60,582 bases of DNA from Bacillota bacterium LX-D (GCA_031628995.1 JAVLUO010000012.1:1-60582); one strand, 5' to 3'. Shown: positions 1 through 9,244, counted from the first letter of the stretch. The notes: generated by a model not told the origin, from the sequence alone. Numbers and translations: made by a program.

Positions 1-92
1 AGTACATTAATTCTATTGAACCGCCGTATACCGAACGGTACGTACGGTGGTGTGAGAGGACGCTGAATTAATTAATTATTCAGCTCCTACTC
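1..92 (+). mobile_element. Group II intron, 3' end (domains V and VI), partial
   Basis: The first bases form a domain V-type hairpin: ACCGCCGTA (about 21-29) pairs, with one G-U, with TACGGTGGT (about 43-51). The CGTACGGT and GTGAGAGG signatures typical of bacterial group II introns follow. A domain VI-like stem with arms around CTGAATAATT follows, and the element ends in CTCCTAC just before TCGATT. The rest of the intron lies outside the window. The other two intron ends in this window (near 48862 and 58278) close in the same way before T(C/T)GATT. It is not known whether the missing part encodes a reverse transcriptase. Confidence 0.75.
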
Positions 93-113
93 GATTAAGC
101 AATATTTCATACC

Positions 114-1466
114 TTATCTTTGGCTCAAAGGAATGTATTTTCTCCTTTTGGCAACACTTTTGTAAGCAGGTCTAATGATTTTTTGTACACTAATTAGTTC
201 TTCCATGCGATGAGCGCACCAACCTACAATTCTAGAAGCTGCAAAAAGTGGTGTGTACAGCTCAGGAGGAATGCTCAACATGCTGTAGACAAAACCAGAA
301 TAGAAATCTATGTTAGCACAGATTTCCTTATTGGTATTTCTAGTTTCCATAAAAACTTTTGTTGCTAATTTTTCTACATTTAAATATAAATTAAACTCTT
401 TTAACCTATCTTTTTCTTCAGCTAATTCATAGGCTTTTTGTTTTAGGAGAACTGCCCTTGGGTCTGACAATGTATAGACAGCATGCCCCATTCCATAAAT
501 TAAACCCGTGTGGTCAAATACTTCTTTGTTCAGCATTTTTTTGAGATAAGACTCAATTTCTTCCTCATCTGTCCAGTCATTAATATTTTCTTTAATATTA
601 TCCATCATCTGCATAACCTTAAGGTTTGCACCGCCGTGTTTTGGCCCCTTTAATGATCCTATAGCTGCAGCAATAGCTGAATAAGTATCGGTTCCAGTTG
701 AAGATACTACGCGGACTGTAAAAGCAGAGTTGTTTCCTCCCCCATGTTCGCAGTGCAATACTAGCAGAAGATCTAATATTTCTGCTTCAGTTCTGGTAAA
801 TTTATTGTCAGGTCTTAACATATATAATAAATTTTCTGAAGTAGATAAATCGCTTTTAGGCTGATGAATATACAGACTTTTGTCCTGATGATAATGAGCC
901 ATAGCTTGGTAAGAATAGGCTACCATGGCTGGGAATTTAGCGATTAATTCAACACTCTGTCTAAGAACATTATCAATATTTGTATCCTCAGGATTTTTAT
1001 CATAGGAATAAAAGGCAAGTACGCTCCGAGCCAAGGCATTCATTATATTAGAGCTTGGTGCTTTTAAGATCATTCCTCTAGTAAAATCCTCAGGTAAGGC
1101 TCTTAGACTGCCCAAAAACTTATTGAACTGATCCAGTTCATCCTTTTTGGGAAGTTCACCTAATAAAATTAAATAGCAAACTTCCTCAAACCCAAAACGT
1201 GCTTCTTTTTGAAAACCATTAACAATATCAGTAACTCGTATTCCTCTGTACATTAATCTACCGTAATCAGGAATTTTTTCTCCCTCATCCAGTATATAGC
1301 CATGTACTTCTCCAATTCTAGTTAAACCTACTAAGACACCAGCTCCATCACTATTACGCAAGCCTTTCTTAACATCGAATTTCGTATATATACTAGGGTC
1401 AATTTTACTATTTGCTTCAATTAAAGCCGAAAACCTGCTGATTTTTTCCGCACGTTCATTAATCAT
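114..1466 (-). CDS. gltA: Citrate synthase
   Basis: Condenses acetyl-CoA with oxaloacetate to citrate, the entry step of the TCA cycle or of anaerobic glutamate synthesis. Family signatures are clear: HCEHGGGNNSAF with the first catalytic His, YGMGHAVYTLSDPRA with the second, and the Asp-bearing NIDFYSGFVYSML near the C-terminus. The length of 450 aa suits the family. The start is the ATG of MINERAEK at 1466, because GGGGGTGTGG lies just upstream; a longer reading would extend into the terminator hairpin of the leader. The gene is alone on the minus strand behind a c-di-AMP riboswitch. Aconitase, the next enzyme, is encoded at 13296-15221, so the two are not one operon. 2-Methylcitrate synthase activity is not excluded. 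Confidence 0.93.
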   Translation of the reverse strand: MINERAEKISRFSALIEANSKIDPSIYTKFDVKKGLRNSDGAGVLVGLTRIGEVHGYILDEGEKIPDYGRLMYRGIRVTDIVNGFQKEARFGFEEVCYLILLGELPKKDELDQFNKFLGSLRALPEDFTRGMILKAPSSNIMNALARSVLAFYSYDKNPEDTNIDNVLRQSVELIAKFPAMVAYSYQAMAHYHQDKSLYIHQPKSDLSTSENLLYMLRPDNKFTRTEAEILDLLLVLHCEHGGGNNSAFTVRVVSSTGTDTYSAIAAAIGSLKGPKHGGANLKVMQMMDNIKENINDWTDEEEIESYLKKMLNKEVFDHTGLIYGMGHAVYTLSDPRAVLLKQKAYELAEEKDRLKEFNLYLNVEKLATKVFMETRNTNKEICANIDFYSGFVYSMLSIPPELYTPLFAASRIVGWCAHRMEELISVQKIIRPAYKSVAKRRKYIPLSQR

Positions 1467-1498
1467 TTTCCACACCCCCAAATGTGTAAAAATCAGAC

Positions 1499-1527
1499 AA
1501 AAAAAGCTACAGAGAAGTATCTGCAGC
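1499..1527 (-). terminator. Intrinsic terminator of the citrate synthase leader
   Basis: On the minus strand GCTGCAGA pairs with TCTGTAGC around a 6-nt loop, followed by a run of seven T. It sits between the riboswitch and the start codon. The segment AACGCTG, which overlaps the 5' arm, is perfectly complementary to CAGCGTT in the 3' arm of riboswitch stem P1. The two structures therefore exclude each other, which is a transcription attenuator. Confidence 0.85.
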
Positions 1528-1561
1528 GTTGGTCCCAAAAAGGGTACACCTCATCTTCTCT

Positions 1562-1681
1562 TTAACGCTGACGAGATTAGCTGACGGATTCGGACCAAAG
1601 AGAGAGTTAGCCCTACCTGACATGTGTCAAGATTCACCCCAAATTAATGGTTCTCCCGCTCTTTTATGATTAAGCGTTACC
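1562..1681 (-). promoter_or_regulatory. Cyclic di-AMP riboswitch (ydaO/yuaA leader)
   Basis: Read on the minus strand, the leader has the conserved ydaO/yuaA blocks in order: CGCTTAATC, GAGCGGGAGAACC, TTGGGGTGAATC, GGTAGGG and CCGAATCCGTCAGCTAAT. It is closed by a P1 stem AACGCT (1673-1678) with AGCGTT (1564-1569). This class binds cyclic di-AMP and normally turns genes off by termination. Known targets are mostly potassium transporters, osmolyte uptake and cell-wall hydrolases, so control of citrate synthase is notable. The class call rests on recognised consensus blocks, not on a covariance model. Confidence 0.9.
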
Positions 1682-1830
1682 AAATATTAAAGTACTTAAT
1701 TTGAATCTAATTATTATTATAACAAAATTATTAGCAAGTTGTAAATTTATTGAATCCCATTTATAGATAATATTTTTATGCTAAAATTAGAGTTATACAA
1801 CTAAATTGCGACTATTTAGGAGGAGTTTAG

Positions 1831-3183
1831 ATGCCAAAAAACAATCCTGATCTAATGAAGATGAAGATGGAATTGGATTCTTTAATTATATTTCAAGAGC
1901 TACGCAGAGATGAAACCATAAATAAATTTAGAAAAATAATTGGCTATTTTAATGCTTCTGTGTTTGAATTAGAAAAGTTTGTTAGGTTATATGCTGACTT
2001 TTTTCACTGCTTAATTCGACATTCCTGCCTTTCATTTCAAGATTACATTATTAAAAAAATTATTTTCTCGGAAAATACTTACTTTTTAAAACAGATGCAG
2101 GGTTCAAAGGAAGCTCGGAATTTAATGCAAGGTATTATGGGCAAAGAATTACAAAGTTTACAGGCAGCATCATCTTTTAACTCTGGCAGCATCAAAGAGT
2201 TGGCACTGCAATACTGTAGTTCTTCAGATGAAGAAAAAATTATCAATCAATTGCCAGAATGGCTTGGTCATGACGAAGAATTATTTGCAGATAAAAATAA
2301 AGCATATTTAAAGCAAATAGCAGATTTGTTTCATTTCTCAAAAGATTGGGGTAAGTGTGTTGATAAACTCCAGGAATTTTATTGGCAATATGGAAGCGGT
2401 ATTTTTGCTCAATATAAAGCATTCCTTTGGGAAAAAAATGGACAGGAAGGATACTTAAGGGGAATCGAGAGTCCGGATCCAATTTCCTTCCAGGATTTAA
2501 TTGGTTATGAAAATCAAAGGAGCAAAATTATTGAAAATACACTAGCTTTTTTAAATGGATATACAGCTAATAATTTGCTCCTCTATGGAGATCGGGGAAC
2601 TGGAAAATCGTCTACAGTCAAAGCTTTACTAAATGCTTACTATGTTGAAGGGTTGCGCATGGTAGAAGTTCCTAAAGCTTACTTGTTGGATTTCCCTAAA
2701 ATTATCCAACAACTGAGGGGTTTGCCCCAAAAATTTATTATTTTTGTTGATGACTTATCTTTTGAGGAACAAGATGAAAGCTATACAGCCTTGAAAGCTG
2801 TATTAGAAGGAGGACTGGAGGTTAAACCTTCAAATGTTTTAATCTACGCGACTTCGAATCGCCGACATTTAATCAAAGAAAAATTAAGCGATCGTACAGG
2901 GATCAAAGCCGGCAGCCTTGATGAAGAAGTTCGCACAACGGATACAGTTCAAGAAAAATTGTCTTTAGCCGATAGGTTCGGAATGACAATAATATTTTCG
3001 GCTCCTAATAAAAACAAATACTTGGAAATAGTTGAAGGTATTGCTGCACGGAGAGGAATAAAGATTGAAAAAGAAGAGCTTCAACAATTGGCTTTAAAAT
3101 GGGAAATGTGGTATAACGGGCGCTCTCCAAGAACAGCTAGGCAATTTGTTGATTGGTTAGAGGGTGCAAAAGAAAGATTTTAA
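1831..3183 (+). CDS. DUF815 family AAA-type ATPase
   Basis: A 450-aa P-loop protein of the DUF815 family, whose role is unknown. The N-terminal 220 residues are mainly helical and poorly conserved. The ATPase part begins near DPISFQDLIGYENQ, has Walker A LYGDRGTGKSS around residue 255 and a Walker B-like FIIFVDDLSF near 305. An arginine-rich YATSNRRHLI segment and SLADRFGMTIIF follow, both typical of the family. A good AGGAGG lies 8 nt before the ATG. It is transcribed away from the citrate synthase leader and precedes a stalk-domain gene by 76 nt. No partner in the neighbourhood suggests a substrate. Confidence 0.85.
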   Translation: MPKNNPDLMKMKMELDSLIIFQELRRDETINKFRKIIGYFNASVFELEKFVRLYADFFHCLIRHSCLSFQDYIIKKIIFSENTYFLKQMQGSKEARNLMQGIMGKELQSLQAASSFNSGSIKELALQYCSSSDEEKIINQLPEWLGHDEELFADKNKAYLKQIADLFHFSKDWGKCVDKLQEFYWQYGSGIFAQYKAFLWEKNGQEGYLRGIESPDPISFQDLIGYENQRSKIIENTLAFLNGYTANNLLLYGDRGTGKSSTVKALLNAYYVEGLRMVEVPKAYLLDFPKIIQQLRGLPQKFIIFVDDLSFEEQDESYTALKAVLEGGLEVKPSNVLIYATSNRRHLIKEKLSDRTGIKAGSLDEEVRTTDTVQEKLSLADRFGMTIIFSAPNKNKYLEIVEGIAARRGIKIEKEELQQLALKWEMWYNGRSPRTARQFVDWLEGAKERF

Positions 3184-3259
3184 CTGCTTTTTGCAGGTAT
3201 TATTTACTAGTTAACCGAATTAAATATTATATTATAAAAATAATAGGGGTGAGGTTAAC

Positions 3260-4621
3260 TTGTTTAAGAAACAATTTTTAGGTTTAATTACAGTTTGTAT
3301 TATTATGCTTAGTAGCTGTTTACCAGCATTGGCAGCCCAAGACAACAATATTTTAACTAACAAAATTCAGGTAAATGGACAGTATTTACAGACTAAAACT
3401 ATTTATTTAAATAAAACAAATATGGTACCAGTTGTTGGTGTTTCTCAAAAACTAGGGTACGATGTAAAATACTATCCTAACCTTAAAAAAGCAACTATCG
3501 TAAAAGATGGAAAAAACTATACCATCCAAGCAGAAAAGCCTTACATTGACAAGGGAGAAAAACTAGCAAAGACTCCTTTTACCAAAAACAGAGAACTGTA
3601 TGTTTCAGCCCATTATTTTGCTGAAGTTTTAGGCGATCAAGTTGGCTGGGATAATCAGCAGAGTACAGTTATTATTAACGACTACAGCAGTATTTTGAAT
3701 GTAGTTAAGGAAAATGCCCCAAACTTCTGGAAAATGTTAAACACCGATTATAAATTGCCTAAAAAAGCTGATTTTAATGCAAGCTATAAAATCTCTCTTT
3801 GGATAAAAGATCAAAAAGAATATAATATCGATTCTAATTTAGATTTAGAGGGCGTTTCCCAAGGGATGAACACCAGATTTAAAATGACCTTAACAACAAA
3901 GGGAATTAATGAACTAATAAGTAATTTAGGCAGCAATGACATGAAGCAGAAGCAGGATTTAAGTAATATTACTGCAGAGTTTATTAGTATTGATGGAGAT
4001 GTTTATGTAAAAACTAATTTACTTAAATTATTGGGTGTTGATACTTTTGATCTCGAAAATAAATGGGGTAAAATCCCAGCTAATTCTGCTCAATTAGCAA
4101 GCATTTATAAAATGGAAAATGGCAAATTAATTGATTTATTCAATGTATTGGTAGAAGAAATGATGCGTAATGCAAGTGTAGATGTTTCTGTAGATACGTA
4201 TAACAATATGAAATTAATTGCAAATACCCTTGTTTCCCTAGTGGACAATGATAAATTTAAAATGCAGAAAGTAAATAACACAATAAAAGAATATACGTGG
4301 AATATTACAGAACAAGATATTGAAAAGATGGTTGTAAACTTAATAAACAGCACTAATAACAAGAATCAAAAGGAAGATATTAATTCATTTAAGCAAATAA
4401 TGCAAAATATTAAAATGTCATTAAAAATTGTGATGTCCCAAAAGGAACAATATTTTACAGATGATCAGTTAGATTTTAATTTTAATATGAATATACCATC
4501 TTTACCCCAAATTCGCATGACAACTCAGGGAGGATCTCATTTAACAAATGTAAGTGAAGAAGAAAAAAGTGCGATTCAGGCTCCAGGAGAAGAAGAAGTA
4601 ATTACTTTGCCTTTAAATTAA
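3260..4621 (+). CDS. Exported protein with copper amine oxidase N-terminal-like (stalk) domain
   Basis: 453 aa with a signal peptide: KK near the start, a hydrophobic stretch, then a likely cut after LPALAAQ around residue 26. Residues 30-140 form the pair of beta-rich repeats called the copper amine oxidase N-terminal or stalk domain (VNGQYLQTKTIYLN, NRELYVSAHYFAEVLG, VGWDNQQSTVIIND). This domain is common on clostridial surface proteins and does not imply an oxidase. The remaining 300 residues are not recognised and look like an extracellular beta-rich domain. The start is TTG, chosen for AGGGGTGAGG just before it. A terminator follows. Confidence 0.8.
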   Translation: MFKKQFLGLITVCIIMLSSCLPALAAQDNNILTNKIQVNGQYLQTKTIYLNKTNMVPVVGVSQKLGYDVKYYPNLKKATIVKDGKNYTIQAEKPYIDKGEKLAKTPFTKNRELYVSAHYFAEVLGDQVGWDNQQSTVIINDYSSILNVVKENAPNFWKMLNTDYKLPKKADFNASYKISLWIKDQKEYNIDSNLDLEGVSQGMNTRFKMTLTTKGINELISNLGSNDMKQKQDLSNITAEFISIDGDVYVKTNLLKLLGVDTFDLENKWGKIPANSAQLASIYKMENGKLIDLFNVLVEEMMRNASVDVSVDTYNNMKLIANTLVSLVDNDKFKMQKVNNTIKEYTWNITEQDIEKMVVNLINSTNNKNQKEDINSFKQIMQNIKMSLKIVMSQKEQYFTDDQLDFNFNMNIPSLPQIRMTTQGGSHLTNVSEEEKSAIQAPGEEEVITLPLN

Positions 4622-4661
4622 TTATAAAAAAAGAAGGTTTTATTCATAATAAAGATAATAA

Positions 4662-4697
4662 TGAAAAGACATAGATTATTTATTCTATGTCTTTTTC
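4662..4697 (+). terminator. Intrinsic terminator after the stalk-domain gene
   Basis: AAAAGACATAGA pairs with TCTATGTCTTTT around a short A/T loop and is followed by a T-rich tail. Confidence 0.8.
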
Positions 4698-4743
4698 TTT
4701 CCCTGAAGAACAGCTAAATTTCTTGATGTAGAGGAGAATTTTA

Positions 4744-5889
4744 ATGGATGGAATCAGTTTGGATAGTTTTAATGATTTAAGTATAAACCCGGAACTAGTA
4801 AAAAAATTAGCTGACATGGAAATTACAAAGCCCATGGAGGTCCAGAAAAAAGTTATTCCTTTAGTGTCTGAAGGCAAAAATGTAATTGTACAAGCACCTA
4901 CTGGCAGCGGAAAAACACTAGCTTATTTGTTGCCTTTATTGAGTAAAATTGAGTTGACCAAAAACTTACAAGTATTAATTTTAACCCCTACTAGAGAACT
5001 GGCTATGCAGGTAGTTAAAGTTATTAGGGAGTTTGGAGATAATTTTTATGCTGTACCTCTTTTAGGTGGTGGCAATTTTAATCGCCAAGTAGACAGCTTA
5101 AAGAAAAAACCCCAGATTATTGTAGGCACTCCTGGGAGAGTTTTAGAATTTATTAAGAAAAAAAAGTTAAATGTTGCGATAGTAAAAACATTAGTTATTG
5201 ATGAAGCTGATAAAATGTTAACTCACGGATTTAAGGATGATATTACGGAAATCGTTAAAAACTGTATGCCTTCAACACAGCTATTGTTTTTTTCTGCTAC
5301 CATCACTCCTACTGCTGCAAAACAAGCGGCTGAAATGGCGAGAGAAGCGGAACTCGTTAATATAGCGCCAGCCACAAGGACAGCCCCATTAATTGAACAC
5401 TTATACTTTAGCGCAGAAGAGAATAAAAAGTCTGTTATTTTACAAAAGTTGGTTCAAATATTTAAGCCGCAAAAAATTATTGTTTTTATAACTAATAATC
5501 GAGGTGTGGGCCCTTTGACTCGTAGGTTAAAAGAATTAGGCTTAAATGCCATTGGGCTCCACAGCGATATGCCTCAATTGAATAGAAAAAACGTTTTAGA
5601 AAGTTTTAGGAAAGGTAAGTATTTTGCCTTAATTACTACGGATCTTTTTTCCAGAGGAATGGATGTTGAAGGTGTAGATTTTGTTTTTAATTATGATTTA
5701 CCAGAAAATGAGGAGTATTATATCCACCGGGTAGGGAGAACGGGGCGAGGAGGCAAAAAAGGAACCGCCATAAGTTTAGTAACTGAAAAACAAAAATTTA
5801 TAATTAAAAAGTACGAAAAAAAGCTGCATATAAAGATTGCCTACTATGGCATCTTCAACGATAATAAAGTATTTCCTGTTCAATACTAG
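4744..5889 (+). CDS. DEAD-box ATP-dependent RNA helicase
   Basis: Unwinds RNA duplexes. All the core motifs are present: Q motif region ITKPMEVQKKVIP, motif I APTGSGKT, Ia PTRELAMQ, Ib TPGRVLEF, II DEAD, III SAT, then the second RecA lobe with TTDLFSRGMDVEG and HRVGRTGRGG. At 381 aa it is a minimal helicase core without the C-terminal RNA-binding extension of DbpA/CshA proteins, so the specific subfamily is not assigned. The ATG lies behind GATGTAGAGGAG. It stands between a terminator and a convergent minus-strand pair. Confidence 0.92.
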   Translation: MDGISLDSFNDLSINPELVKKLADMEITKPMEVQKKVIPLVSEGKNVIVQAPTGSGKTLAYLLPLLSKIELTKNLQVLILTPTRELAMQVVKVIREFGDNFYAVPLLGGGNFNRQVDSLKKKPQIIVGTPGRVLEFIKKKKLNVAIVKTLVIDEADKMLTHGFKDDITEIVKNCMPSTQLLFFSATITPTAAKQAAEMAREAELVNIAPATRTAPLIEHLYFSAEENKKSVILQKLVQIFKPQKIIVFITNNRGVGPLTRRLKELGLNAIGLHSDMPQLNRKNVLESFRKGKYFALITTDLFSRGMDVEGVDFVFNYDLPENEEYYIHRVGRTGRGGKKGTAISLVTEKQKFIIKKYEKKLHIKIAYYGIFNDNKVFPVQY

Positions 5890-5911
5890 TAGTATTCGTA
5901 ATTATGCAGCT

Positions 5912-6292
5912 CTAAAAAATATTATTTAAACTAAATCTTTGTAATCCCGGAATATGTTCAATCAATAATTTAAGGGCTGATATTTCAGCTAATGCTAAGG
6001 AACGATTTTGAGTTTCTACGTATTTAGTGAGTCTAGCATAAGTTAAATCTATATTATCAATTTCCTGGTGATTCAGAAAAAGAGTCCAGCGGCTTTTAGT
6101 ATCAGACCAAAGTTGCGCTATTTTTTTAGTTTCTGTATCCGCTTTAGACCAATTCTGCTGAATTATATTTTGTTCCAAATTATCAAAGCGGGTGGTTAAA
6201 TCTTGAGCAGAATTATTAATATAACTAATGGACCAAACTCCAAAACCAACAATACATAGTGTAAATAAAAGCAAACTAGCTACAACCTTCAA
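5912..6292 (-). CDS. DUF4363 family membrane-anchored protein
   Basis: 126 aa with one N-terminal membrane anchor (VVASLLLFTLCIVGFGVWS) and a helical extracytoplasmic part rich in Q, N and E. This matches the DUF4363 family, which is commonly encoded next to DUF421 proteins in spore-forming Firmicutes. It starts with TTG at 6292 behind AGGAGG and overlaps the end of the DUF421 gene by 17 nt, so the two are translationally coupled. The function is not known. Confidence 0.8.
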   Translation of the reverse strand: MKVVASLLLFTLCIVGFGVWSISYINNSAQDLTTRFDNLEQNIIQQNWSKADTETKKIAQLWSDTKSRWTLFLNHQEIDNIDLTYARLTKYVETQNRSLALAEISALKLLIEHIPGLQRFSLNNIF

Positions 6293-6980
6293 TGTTTTTC
6301 CTCCTCTTTTCTAGTTTTAACTGGTAATAGAGGTTCCCTGAAGTATCTAGTGAAGCGATTAGTACATCATCCAGATTGTGAACACCCATTTTTTTAAGCT
6401 CTGCTTCTAGCCAAGGTACAGTTAATTGGGCGTGCGAAAGATTTTTGTAATCGATTTCCCCGTCAAGGATGAGAGCTAAGGGCATTCCTTCATATTTAGT
6501 TTCAATGTTCAGATCTTCTGGAGTTACCGGCCTTTTTTGGGATTTAGGAATAATACTAAGTTGTCCGTTTGTTTCTAAAATAGCATACTCAACATCTGCA
6601 ATATTAGGGAAATCCTTGCTGCGGAGCATTTCCAACAAATCCGTAATACTAAATCGTTCCTTAATCAGTTCTTCTTCGACGATTTTGCCATTGGCAATTA
6701 AGACACTAGGAGTTCCACAAATAATTTTTCGTGCTTTTTTACTCTTAATCGAAATGTACGAGAAAGTAATCTGGGCTAGTAAGAGAGTTAAAATGGGAAT
6801 TATACCATCGATTAAAGGAATTGAGGTGTCTTGCATGGGGATAGCCGCTAATTCTGATAACATTAGAGCAATGACTAGCTCGAAGGGCTGTAATTCTCCA
6901 ATTTGTCCTTTGCCCATAATACGCATAATGACTACAATTAAAATAAAAAGAATAATGGTGCGAGTAAATGTAATTAGCAT
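6276..6980 (-). CDS. DUF421 family membrane protein (YetF-like)
   Basis: 234 aa. Three hydrophobic segments occupy roughly residues 5-80 (IILFILIVVIMRIMG, FELVIALMLSELAA, IIPILTLLLAQITFS), followed by a soluble part with the DUF421 signature GTPSVLIANGKIVEEELIKE and LLEMLRSKDFPNIADVEYAI. Bacillus paralogues (YetF, YkjA, YrbG) are membrane proteins of unclear role, some linked to spores. It is the first gene of a two-gene operon with the DUF4363 gene. Only minus-strand reading is credible; the long plus-strand frame here is its shadow. Confidence 0.88.
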   Translation of the reverse strand: MLITFTRTIILFILIVVIMRIMGKGQIGELQPFELVIALMLSELAAIPMQDTSIPLIDGIIPILTLLLAQITFSYISIKSKKARKIICGTPSVLIANGKIVEEELIKERFSITDLLEMLRSKDFPNIADVEYAILETNGQLSIIPKSQKRPVTPEDLNIETKYEGMPLALILDGEIDYKNLSHAQLTVPWLEAELKKMGVHNLDDVLIASLDTSGNLYYQLKLEKRRKNIEGCS

Positions 6981-7153
6981 CTATACTGCTCCTTATCAAC
7001 AAAAAAATTTGGCTAAGTTTACACTGCATATACTAATTAGTAGTTTTGTAAGTTTTTATTTTTTTATACATATCCGTCTAGCTGGCTGGAAGGTCAATTT
7101 TAATGTAAAATTGAATTACTTACACTAAAGTATAGTAGAGGAGGAATTTTGTT

Positions 7154-7468
7154 ATGGTAAAAGCTGAAATTGAAGCTGGTGTTTGTGGTTTAAAAACAGA
7201 AGTAAAGGCCGAATCAGCAGGTCAGGGAGTACAATTAGATATAAACAGCGATTGCCCTCATATTCAAAAAATTGCTGCAGAGCTTAAAGAAGTGGAAGGC
7301 ATGAACGAAATCTTTACGAAAATGGATCAAACTAAAGTGTATCAATTAGCAAAACAGTATTGTCCCCATGTTGCATGTGCCGTACCAGCTGGAATCTTAA
7401 AGGCAGTAGAAGTTGCTTCTGGGTTGGCTTTGCCTAAAGATGTGGCAATAAAAATTATTAAAGAATAA
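7154..7468 (+). CDS. Small conserved cysteine-containing protein, DUF6951-like
   Basis: 104 aa, soluble, start behind AGAGGAGGA. It has a beta-rich first half (EIEAGVCGLKTEVKAES, VQLDINSDCPHIQKIA) and a helical second half with YCPHVACAVPAGILKAVEVA. Four cysteines occur in the contexts GVCG, SDCPH, YCPH and ACAVP. I recognise this as a small anaerobe protein resembling DUF6951; its function is unknown and the name comes from recall of the pattern. It stands alone, with 87 nt before the nucleoside kinase. Confidence 0.7.
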   Translation: MVKAEIEAGVCGLKTEVKAESAGQGVQLDINSDCPHIQKIAAELKEVEGMNEIFTKMDQTKVYQLAKQYCPHVACAVPAGILKAVEVASGLALPKDVAIKIIKE

Positions 7469-7555
7469 GATGAATTAACTTCAGGCTAAAGACATATTCT
7501 GCATTTTAGTAATTATTTGCTTTGCCTAAATAGATAATGTACTTAAGGGTGGGAT

Positions 7556-9211
7556 ATGATGAAAAAAATTAAAATTACTTATCCTGACGGAACTGTTCAG
7601 GAAATTGATAAAGGGACGACTTTATTAAAATTATGTCAAGAAGAAAATAACTCGGGTCAACCATATTTAGCTGCCAGGGTAAATAATGTTTTAAAAGATT
7701 TGCATTTTTCTCTTCAAGAGGATGCTAAGCTGGAATTTTTAGATCTCACCTCTGATGATGGAATGAGAATTTACCAACGAAGCCTTTGCTTTTTATTAAT
7801 AAAAGCTGTTGGTGAGTTGTTTCCAGAAGCTAAGGTTTCCGTAGAACACTCTATAAGCAAAGGTTTGTATTGTGAATTACATCAGGCAGAACCTATTACG
7901 GAAAAAGATGTACAACAAATCGAAAACAGAATGCGGGAATTGGTTGCTCAGGATATACCTTTTGTGAAAGAAACAGTATCTTTATCTGAAGCAATAAAAC
8001 TATTTGAGAAAGAAGGGCAGTATGACAAGGTAAGTTTATTGAAACACCGTAATCGACCTCACACTAATTTATACAGCTGCGGATGGTTGAGGGATTACTT
8101 TTATGGCTATATGGCTCCAAGTACTGGTTACCTTAAAGTCTTTGAGCTTAAATTTTATATGCCCGGCTTTATTTTGCGTTTTCCTGAAAAAAGCAATCCC
8201 ACTGTAGTTCCTGAATATGTAGAGCAGCCGAAGCTTTTTAATATCTTCCGAGAAGCTGAAAAATGGGCAGGGATATTAGAAATTAAGAATGTTGGATCTT
8301 TAAATGAGCAAATCGCCTCTGGAAATGCAGGGGACTTAATACGTGTGTCAGAAGCTTTTCACGAGAAAAAAATCGCTGAGATAGCTGATTTAATAACTAA
8401 AAATCGCGATCAAATTCGTTTGATTTTGATTGCAGGACCATCCTCTTCTGGCAAAACAACTTTTGCCCAGAGGTTAGCAGTTCAGCTAAGGGTAAATGAT
8501 GTTAGGCCCATATCTATATCTTTAGATGATTACTTCGTTTCTAGAGATAAAACACCATTAGATGAGTTGGGAGAGCCAGATTTTGAGGCCTTAGAGGCTA
8601 TTGAATTGGATTTGTTTAACGAACATTTAACGAAACTTATTCAAGGTTCAGAGGTTGAATTACCAGTATTCGACTTTATTACAGGGCAGCGGGAATATAA
8701 GGGAAGAAGAGTTAAAATTAAAAGAGACCAGCCCATTATTATTGAAGGTATCCATGGCTTGAATGATCAACTGACAACTGCTATCCCCCGTGGCAGTAAA
8801 TTTAAAATTTATATTAGCGCTTTAACCCAATTGAATATTGACGACCATAATCGAATCTCCACAACTGATGCACGAATTATTCGGAGAATTGTTCGTGATA
8901 ATCAATTCCGTTCCAATGACGCTTTGAAAACTATTAGAATTTGGCCTAAGGTGAGGAAAGGAGAGGAAAGGAACATCTTTCCATTCCAAGAAAACGCTGA
9001 TGTAATGTTTAATTCACATTTAGTATATGAATTGGCGGTTTTAGTGAAGTATGCAGCTCCCTTGCTGCAAAAAATTGATGAGCAATGTCCGGAGTATTCT
9101 GAAGCGAAGCGACTGTTAAAGTTTTTAGGGTATTTTTTGCCCATGGATGACAAGGAAGTACCTTTTAACTCAATTATACGCGAGTTTATTGGAAACAGCT
9201 GTTTTTGCTGA
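7556..9211 (+). CDS. Nucleoside (uridine-type) kinase with N-terminal TGS domain
   Basis: 551 aa. Residues 1-60 form a TGS-like ubiquitin fold (KITYPDGTVQEIDKGTT). A threonyl-tRNA synthetase-like second domain follows (VEHSISKGLYCELHQAEPI, HRNRPHTNLYSCGWLRDY), and the C-terminal half is a P-loop kinase with Walker A IAGPSSSGKTTFAQRL near residue 295 and the uridine kinase-type SISLDDYFVSR and IIIEGIHGLND. This architecture is widespread in Clostridia and is annotated as nucleoside kinase; it would phosphorylate a pyrimidine nucleoside for salvage. The substrate is inferred from the family. It is a single gene ending at a hairpin shared with the minus strand. Confidence 0.87.
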   Translation: MMKKIKITYPDGTVQEIDKGTTLLKLCQEENNSGQPYLAARVNNVLKDLHFSLQEDAKLEFLDLTSDDGMRIYQRSLCFLLIKAVGELFPEAKVSVEHSISKGLYCELHQAEPITEKDVQQIENRMRELVAQDIPFVKETVSLSEAIKLFEKEGQYDKVSLLKHRNRPHTNLYSCGWLRDYFYGYMAPSTGYLKVFELKFYMPGFILRFPEKSNPTVVPEYVEQPKLFNIFREAEKWAGILEIKNVGSLNEQIASGNAGDLIRVSEAFHEKKIAEIADLITKNRDQIRLILIAGPSSSGKTTFAQRLAVQLRVNDVRPISISLDDYFVSRDKTPLDELGEPDFEALEAIELDLFNEHLTKLIQGSEVELPVFDFITGQREYKGRRVKIKRDQPIIIEGIHGLNDQLTTAIPRGSKFKIYISALTQLNIDDHNRISTTDARIIRRIVRDNQFRSNDALKTIRIWPKVRKGEERNIFPFQENADVMFNSHLVYELAVLVKYAAPLLQKIDEQCPEYSEAKRLLKFLGYFLPMDDKEVPFNSIIREFIGNSCFC

Positions 9212-9213
9212 AA

Positions 9214-9244
9214 AAGAGGGACTCGCCGATGGTTAGTCCCTCTT
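9214..9244. terminator. Bidirectional terminator between the kinase and the candidate selenoprotein
   Basis: AAGAGGGACT (9214-9223) pairs with AGTCCCTCTT (9235-9244). On the minus strand the hairpin is followed by TTTTT, so it is a good terminator for the small ORF at 9250-9393. On the plus strand the tail (CAATATTATTT) is weaker. Confidence 0.8.

Noticed and set aside
6469-7128. 219-codon plus-strand frame
   Set aside because: It is antisense to the DUF421 gene, whose membrane segments and family motifs are clear; the plus-strand translation has no ribosome binding site and no recognisable domain.
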